Positions 58,239 to 64,000 of a stretch of DNA of 64,000 nucleotides are shown here, one piece after another. Position numbers and translations under genes: made by a program. The DNA comes from Petaurus breviceps papuanus (lineage: Eukaryota > Chordata > Mammalia > Diprotodontia > Petauridae): contig JAMXIF010000048.1 of NCBI GenBank assembly GCA_028583685.1, forward strand, positions 25,797,173 to 25,861,172, written 5' to 3'. Position 1 is the stretch's first letter; each line of letters starts with the position of its first letter. Under the pieces are notes generated by a model. It saw nothing but the letters and a program-made list of their open reading frames with translations, searched no databases and was not told the origin of the DNA.

Positions 58239-58529
58239 TCATTGTTCTTGTCTGAAGGTGGAAATGGTGCTGCTCCTAGCTCTCTTCATTGTGGCCCCTG
58301 GTTCCAGGTAATGTAGACCTGGATTGCTTATTTCAGTGTCCTTGAAGCAGCTGTTACTCAGAGCTGACTTCTGAGTGGCTGAATGGTTCATCTGACAGTG
58401 CTTGGAATATTCTCCAAATACTTGACGATCTGCAGTTCCTTCTCCAAATATTAGGTGATCAGCCGACCCTGAAACCAATAACTTCCCATCTGGGGTAAAA
58501 GCGCAGACATGGGCCACTTCTAAAACTCC
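58239..58529 (-). CDS. WDR38: WDR38 terminal coding exon with divergent tail
   Basis: Starts GVLEVAHVCAFTPDGKLLVS, matching human GVLDVAHTCAFTPDGKILVS, then runs on 72 residues after SGSAD to a stop. Human has only about 20 residues there. An in-frame 30-bp tandem duplication (58463-58434 and 58433-58404) gives ADHLIFGEGT and ADRQVFGEYS. The tail is otherwise low in recognisable features, and it is uncertain whether all of it is under selection. Confidence 0.85.
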   Translation of the reverse strand, partial: GVLEVAHVCAFTPDGKLLVSGSADHLIFGEGTADRQVFGEYSKHCQMNHSATQKSALSNSCFKDTEISNPGLHYLEPGATMKRARSSTISTFRQEQ

Positions 58530-60234
58530 CTGCCAAAAAATAAAGTAGGGCTAGGAACCAGAAGACCTGAGCTCAAGTCCCATTTCTACCACTAAACTGT
58601 TGGATGACCCTGGCGAAGTCACTTTTGGTCTCATTCATTCCTATATAAGTGTTGGACTAAAAGACCTTGACAATTTGAAATCTTGTCATTCTATAAAAGT
58701 GATTGTTTCACTACATGGATTGGATGCTATAGGAAATAATTCATTGATGATTAGAGTATATAACTTGCTAACTTTAAACCATGCTATTTTCTGCCCTTAT
58801 AAGCCCGCCTGCTTCATCTTACCCTCAGGCTCTCTGTGCATTTTCCAGTCGTACAATCCCAGATTTTGACCTATTGAAAAAGGGGGGGAAAGTCAACAGA
58901 ATATTAGAACTTGGAAGACCTGGCTTTGGGTCCTATAGGAATGTGTGAGCCATTTTTTTTACATGGGCAGTGTGCTTTTAAAATTTAGGTTCTTGTTATA
59001 GAAATAACCTGAATGTTGAAAAGCAAATCAGTTAAAGTGTAAACTAAATCCATGACAAATTGCACACATTTGTTTCAGACAAGTAGGGTGATAATGGGAG
59101 TGTACTTGGGGTCTGGTTTTAACATACTAGCTTGTGATGCTGGGCTGTTTCTTTCATTGAACCTGTTTGTGCCATAAGTTAGGATTGGATTAGTTCCCCT
59201 CTCAAGATCTCTTCTAGCTCTGCTGGCCTGAATGGTGAATAATGTGTCTCTGATGCACCTACTATGGGAGGAAGCCTGAAAGCTTTCGCAGAGCTGCTGG
59301 ACCAGCCTTGCTGGGCCTTATCAGGCAGTAGAAATAAAACAGGTGAGATGGTAGACAAAGATGAAAGCCATTTAGTTCATTCTGTATGCCAGCAGCTGCT
59401 TTGGCCACAGATCACAAGGGATTCAAAGAATTTTTCCTCACAGCAACCCTATGTATGCTGACTGCTTTATCCCCATTTAGGTCATAGGATCAAAATGTAG
59501 CTTCAGGCATAGATGATGCATTTGAAGTCATTTAGCCCAGTAGTGGCAAACTCAAATAGAGACAGGCCACTTATTGATTTAGAAAAACACTGTATTGTGT
59601 TTTTATTTTGCTAATATCTCCCAATTACATTTTAATGTGATTTAGGCCTAAAGAGTGTTTAACACCTCTGATGTAGTCCAACCCCTTTATCTTACAATTT
59701 GAAAGCCTCCTTCCTTAGCAGGCATGAGGTCACAATAGTTTGAGCCAGAATTTGAATTCAGTTCCTTTGTCTACAAAGCCTGCTCTTGCCATAGTGCCCA
59801 AGTATTAAAGTAGCAAAGGTCCAGCCCATGAGCCAGGTTCTGACTAAGAAAAAATGGTCAGGATTACCATCTCAGAGTATTCTGAGCTAGCCATGCGAAG
59901 CCCATCAGGAGAGAAGGCCATGCTCTTCACCCAGGTGAGATGTCCTAACAGTTGAGCAAGGAGCTTTCCTGTCTCAGGCTTCCAGATGCAGATGGTTTTG
60001 TCCCAGGAGCCTGAGGCCTGTGGGACAAGTGGGAATGTTTTTGGCAAAGGTCTTTCCTGAGATGCCTTCTCCTTCCTAAGGGAAAGGTAGAGAATCCCAG
60101 CTTACCAGGAGCCCAGATGGAGAGAAACACACGCAGCTGACATTTCCTTTGTGGCCTTTCAGTATTTTTTTTGTAATCTTATCCAATGTGCGCAGATCCC
60201 AGACTTGAACTGTAGAATCCCAGGAGCCAGTAGC
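58239..60234 (-). CDS. WDR38: WDR38, last four coding exons (partial gene)
   Basis: WDR38 is a small WD40-repeat protein of unknown function; a beta-propeller scaffold is inferred from the family. Minus-strand exons: 60234-60106, 60017-59868, 58870-58823 and 58529-58239. All junctions are AG/GT in phase 0. The translated parts match the human protein as I remember it: ATGSWDST...WDLR, then ASGSWDKTICIWKPETGKLL, then VKIWDCTTGKC, then the last repeat AHVCAFTPDGKLLVSGSAD. These are about the last three of seven blades. The N-terminal exons were not found between 60235 and 64000. The C-terminal tail after SGSAD is unlike human and longer. Confidence 0.92.
58540..59867. other. WDR38 intronic DNA around the 48-nt exon
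   Basis: A MIR-like forward copy at 58550-58700 (gagctcaagtcccatttcta, gatgaccctggcgaagtcac) and a worn reverse one near 59670-59800. The rest shows nothing recognisable. Confidence 0.5.
58823..58870 (-). CDS. WDR38: WDR38 48-nt exon VKIWDCTTGKCTESLR
   Basis: A 16-codon micro-exon found by homology to human VKVWDCNTGKCLETLK. The acceptor is ttcaatag and the donor is AGG|gtaaga. It supplies the closing Trp-Asp strand of a blade. Confidence 0.93.
59868..60017 (-). CDS. WDR38: WDR38 exon: WD repeat ASGSWDKTICIWKP
   Basis: Fifty codons, ASGSWDKTICIWKPETGKLL to MASSEYSEM, close to human ASGSWDKTIHIWKPTTSSLL...YSRM. The acceptor is tcccacag and the donor is ATG|gtaatc. Confidence 0.94.
60106..60234 (-). 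CDS. WDR38: WDR38 exon: WD repeat ATGSWDSTVQVWDLR
   Basis: Forty-three codons, ATGSWDSTVQVWDLRTLDKI to CFSPSGLL. The acceptor is ttgagacag and the donor is CTG|gtaagc. The Ser-Trp-Asp and Trp-Asp signatures of a WD40 blade are present. Confidence 0.93.
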
Positions 60235-61408
60235 CTGTCTCAAAAAGATGTGATGTGAGCTTTGGAGAAAGGACCATCTCATGTATGTTCTAAGACTGAA
60301 CATTCTCTGAGGTGGAGGCTGCTGCTGGCCAACTACTAGGGAAGGAATGGGAGAGGAGAGCTGGATCTTCATAAAGTGACAGGCAGTAATTGACCCAAAT
60401 CCTTCCCTCAGAGTCGAAGTGGTCCTTAATCTGCATAGAAGCTCTTTGTGGCAAGACACAGAAAGACAGCCATCATCTGTTGGAGGATGAAGATAATTGA
60501 GAAGAAACTTTTTAAGGCTGTCCAGACATTGCTAGCATGACTTGAGGCAACCTGAAAACTTGGAGCAATTAGCCACCCTACAAACAAGGATCAGGTAGGT
60601 GAGATGGGAAGAGATGGATGTTGAGATCTGTGTCAAGTTTGAAGCCATCACGAATAGCCAGGCTTCAGATGGCTGCTTGGGCCACATCCAACCATCTTCA
60701 CACACTGAAAAATTTATGCTAGGCTAATGAAAGAGATTCCATTAGCTAGTACTTCCATGTACCAAGATAACCCAGCAATTATATGGAATTTTAAAATACA
60801 AAACACTACAGAAGTAAAGAAAAAAACAAGACTTAGATACAGTCAAACAGTGGCCCTGTGGGGGTAGGGATGGGTATTGGCAGAGAACTCTCCTTTTGAC
60901 CAAAACTATTGGGAAAATTGAGAAACAACCTCATTTCATACAATCTAGCGCCAAACAAATACTAAATATATACTCTAAAAGAAATATTCACAACTATGTC
61001 TAAAAGAATTCTGGAGATGTAGACAGTCATAGATAAAAGGGGGGCAGTTTCTATTGCATGAAAGTGAAAAGCCTTTGCACAAACAATAAAGTACAATTAG
61101 AAGGGAAGCCACTGGGAGGAAACCTAGCAAATTTCTCTGAGAAAGATAATATTCAAGATACATAAGAAATTATTACAAGTATATAAGAACACAAGTCATT
61201 CCCCAAAAGATAAATGAACAAAAGATAGAAATGGGCAGTATTCAAAAGAAGAAATGCAAGCTATCAATAACTATAGGTTAAAAAAAATACTCCAAGAGGA
61301 ATGCACATTAGAACAATTCTGCCTCATGCCCATCAGGTTGACAAAAAAGACCAAAAAAAGAAAAGAAAAAAAGGAAAATGCCAATAAGGGGGAAGAACAG
61401 GTGGCATT

Positions 61409-61573
61409 GGGGCGGCTAGGTGGTGCAGTGAATAGAGCACCGGCCCTGAAGTCAGGAGAATCTAAGTTCAAATGCGACCTCAGACACTTAACAAAAACTA
61501 GCCGCGTGACCTTGGCCAAGTCACTTAACCCCAATTGCCCTACCTTCCCCTCTCCAAAAAAAAAAACAAAACA
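61409..61573 (+). repeat. tRNA-derived SINE, type C, inside L1
   Basis: ggggcggctaggtggtgcag, aagttcaaatgcgacctcag, ggccaagtcacttaacccca. Duplication acaggtggcat and acagggtggcatc. Confidence 0.92.
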
Positions 61574-61877
61574 GGGTGGCATCAGGTCCGTACAAACACA
61601 GTAAGGAAGTGTTGGTTGAGCTGGAAATTGGTTCAACCATCTTGGAAAGTAATTTGAACTGTATTTAAAAAGTTACTCAGTGTGCATACTCTGACTCAGC
61701 AATACACTGACTAGGTATCAACTTCAAAAGGCAAAGACAGAGGAAGAACTACACACACACACCCCCCATATGACAGGACTATTGTAAAAAAAGAAATGAA
61801 ACATTAATGCACCCTAGGAATAGGGACCGAACCTGTGATTTCGTGGTCTTTGTAATTTATAATCTTAAAGAGCTGAT

Positions 61878-62120
61878 TAGGGGGCAGTGGATAGAACACC
61901 AGCCCTGGAGTGAGGAGGACCTGAGAGCTCAAACTTGACTTTGCTGGGTGACCCTAGGCAAGTCACTTAACCCCAATTGCCTTCCCCCTATCAAAAAAAA
62001 GTTGACTAGAGCATGGCAAGGTTGAAGCAATTTGCCCAGGGTCAAATAGCCAGTATGTGCCAAAGAAAAGATTTGAGCCCAGGTCTCCTGCTCTGAGATT
62101 AGGTCTCTAACCTCATGGTA
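61878..62120. repeat. Degraded type C SINE (+) inserted in a CORE-SINE copy (-)
   Basis: 61878-61999: ggggcagtggatagaacacc, ggcaagtcacttaaccccaa, flanked by agctgattag and agttgactag. The surrounding CORE-SINE (about 61800-62120) reads tgatttcgtggtctttgtaa and aatttgcccagggtcaaata. Confidence 0.7.
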
Positions 62121-62944
62121 CCTTTCATACAAATTGCATTATATAAAATGAAAAAAAAAAATACGATAAACGAAGAGAAACCTGGGAAAATTTGTAAGGA
62201 TGAATGCAGAGTGAAGCAGCAGAACCAGGAGCATAATTTACACAGTGACCACAATAAAGCAAAAGAAAATAACTAAAGATTTAAGACCTCAGAGCAGTTC
62301 CATGACTAAGATCATGACTTCAAAGGATTGAAGATGAAACATTCTTCCCAGGTAAATGGAGCATTAGAGAGATGCAAAATGGGATACATTTTCAAATGTG
62401 ACCCATGTATTATCCATTTGCTTTGCTTGACTAAGTAGTCACATTTTACATCTATTTAGGAGGGCTGAAGAAGTTTTAAGGAAAAATCAGTGGATAGTGA
62501 TACTGATGGGGAAGAAAATAAGAATCAAGAAATATTGAAAAAATACACAGAAGACAGAGCAGGACGTACGGAGGGGGACCAAGACTAGCAGGGTAATTTT
62601 GTTACTACCATGCTAAATGTAACACACATTTGAAAAAAACATTGTATATAACAGAAGTTTGCAGTTTCACATATCACCCTCTCTTTCTGTTCTTTGGATA
62701 CTAAAATGTTCATGTTGATGTTTGTTAAATTAATAATAAAAAAAGATAATTTAAACTACAACAAGGACACAGGTTGTGCCACCTGCACTGGCTATCTTTC
62801 TCATTCTCGTCCCCTTCCCACTGGAATCTTAGCCTCTGCTCCAAGATGACTGGATTCTGATAGGTGAACATTCACATTTTCTTGCCCAGAATCAGGATAT
62901 CACCTACCCTACTTCTTGGCTATTCCCAAACCCTGGCACTGTAG

Positions 62945-63220
62945 GCAGAGGCAACTAGGTGATACAGTGAGAAGAATCGTGGGCCTGATGTTCATAAAGA
63001 CCTGAATTCAAATCCTGATTCAGACATTTACTAGCTTTGTGAATACTGAGCTCACAAACAAGTCACTTAACCTCTTTTTGCCTCAGTTTCCTCAACTGTA
63101 AAATGGATTGTTTTGCATATGTTTACACCTGGAGCATACTGGAGACACTAAATAAAAGTTTATTCCCTTCACTGTTCAATACAGTACCAGAAACATAGTA
63201 AGCACTTAATAAATATTTTA
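62945..63220 (+). repeat. CORE-SINE/MIR-like copy with L2-like tail
   Basis: ggcaactaggtgatacagtg, agacctgaattcaaatcctg, ttgcctcagtttcctcaact, then agtaagcacttaataaatat. Confidence 0.7.
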
Positions 63221-63319
63221 TTATTCCTTTTTTTTAAAAGTCACATTCAAGCATAACCATCAAAGAGAGAGATGTTAGAGAGTGGAAAGAATCCAGGATT
63301 CAGGATCAAGGAATAGACT

Positions 63320-63545
63320 TATGACTTCATTGGTACAGGGATCTTCCGGACAAGGGAACTCTCTCTACCAATGCAGGTCAATGTGTCCTCTGCAACTTAA
63401 GTCTTAGAGAGTTGCCAAGAGCCCTGAGAGGTTAAGTGATTTCTAGGGGGTCACACAGCCACTAAGTATCAGAGGTGAGACTTGAACCCAGTATCTTCCT
63501 GATCCCAAGGCCAACTCCCTATTCACTTGGTTGAGACTGCCCCAG
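63320..63545 (-). repeat. Near full-length CORE-SINE (THER1/MIR-like)
   Basis: ctctctaccaatgcaggtca, gtcttagagagttgccaaga, ggtcacacagccactaagta, acttgaacccagtatcttcc. 63545-64000 has one more worn MIR (+, 63560-63750) and then nothing recognised. Confidence 0.75.
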
Positions 63546-64000
63546 GACAACAGTTAGAAATCTCAATTCTGCGTCACCTACTGAGTGACTTGGGACAAGT
63601 CACCAATTCTCTAAGCCAGTTTCCTTCTCTGTAGAATGGGTCTTATTATTCCCATTTCACAGGTACTATTGTACTGTATTACCCCCCTTAAAAGACTGCC
63701 ATGTGGGAAGAATGCTTTATAAGCTTTAAAGCTCTCCAAGGCTTAAGCCTAGCTGTCTAAATGCTAACACATTCTACTTTCTAACAAAGGGGGATGATCA
63801 CCCCATTTTACCCAGGCCTTTCGTAGCTTGGTGTGAAGGAAATCAGGCAGTCAAACTAATGTCCTACTTTTCTTTTCCTTGATTAGTTTTTGTTAGGAAT
63901 AGTGTTTTAGAAGGACCTTTGTTTGAATGACCCCCGAAGTAGGAGAGCCTAAGGAAGGTAAGGGGAGCAGAAGGAGAGGGAATATGTTGTTGAAGATTTG

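Larger units (their letters stand above)
60885..62745 (+). mobile_element. 5'-truncated L1 LINE interrupted by SINEs
   Basis: ttttgaccaaaactattggg, gcctttgcacaaacaataaa, gatagaaatgggcagtattc, cccatcaggttgacaaaaaa, cttggaaagtaatttgaact, then the 3' UTR with gaagtttgcagtttcacata and a terminal aataataaaaaaag. The frame is broken. Three younger elements are inserted (61409-61573, 61878-61999 and a CORE-SINE piece at 62000-62120). It lies on the 5' side of the WDR38 exons. Confidence 0.78.

Noticed and set aside
60600-60720. Possible further WDR38 exon upstream of 60234
   Set aside because: No Trp-Asp or Gly-His blade pattern with splice sites could be read on the minus strand; the sequence looks like repeat or intron.

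Overview
The window is vertebrate nuclear DNA, almost certainly from a marsupial and probably an Australian one. The coding exons are close to human GOLGA1, ARPC5L, RPL35 and WDR38. They sit among tRNA-derived SINEs of marsupial type (a 'GGGGCGGCTAGGTGGCGCAGTG' type head split here as GGGGCGGCTAGG / TGGCGCAGTG), CORE-SINE/MIR copies, L2 and CR1/L3 LINEs, L1 3' ends and a marsupial-type RTE fragment. The gene order GOLGA1 - ARPC5L - RPL35 - WDR38 is the one known from human chromosome 9q33, so this is a conserved block. The species is an inference from the repeats; no alignment could be run.

Layout. (1) 1-31280, plus strand: the 3' part of GOLGA1 (golgin-97). Thirteen coding exons encode 525 residues of coiled coil and the C-terminal GRIP domain, followed by a 3' UTR of about 2.5 kb with an ATTAAA signal. 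The 5' exons lie to the left of the window. (2) 32990-48945, minus strand: complete coding sequence of ARPC5L (Arp2/3 subunit 5-like, 158 residues, four exons). It starts in a CpG island at about 48.5-49.3 kb and converges with GOLGA1. Its first intron has all the marks of a U12-type AT-AC intron. (3) 53257-58045, plus strand: complete RPL35 (ribosomal protein uL29, 123 residues). It has a second CpG island, a 5' TOP-like pyrimidine tract, and a first exon whose only coding bases are the ATG. (4) 58100-60234, minus strand: the last four coding exons of WDR38, a WD40-repeat protein, tail to tail with RPL35. Its 5' exons are not seen and probably lie beyond the right end.

The genes do not form an operon. 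They are independently transcribed host genes of the Golgi, actin and ribosome systems. Everything between the exons is intronic or intergenic DNA dominated by interspersed repeats. I saw no tRNA, rRNA, CRISPR, retroviral or LTR element.

The most notable observations are: (a) two loci carry the same head-to-tail SINE dimer with an identical A-B junction and monomer-diagnostic bases, which suggests a SINE subfamily that moves as a dimer; (b) the ARPC5L AT-AC intron with donor, branch site and acceptor all visible; (c) an in-frame 96-nt GOLGA1 coding exon that has no counterpart in the 767-residue human protein as I remember it; (d) a run of four 96-nt GOLGA1 exons; (e) an in-frame 30-bp duplication at the WDR38 C-terminus; and (f) RPL35 and WDR38 polyadenylation signals only about 90 bp apart.
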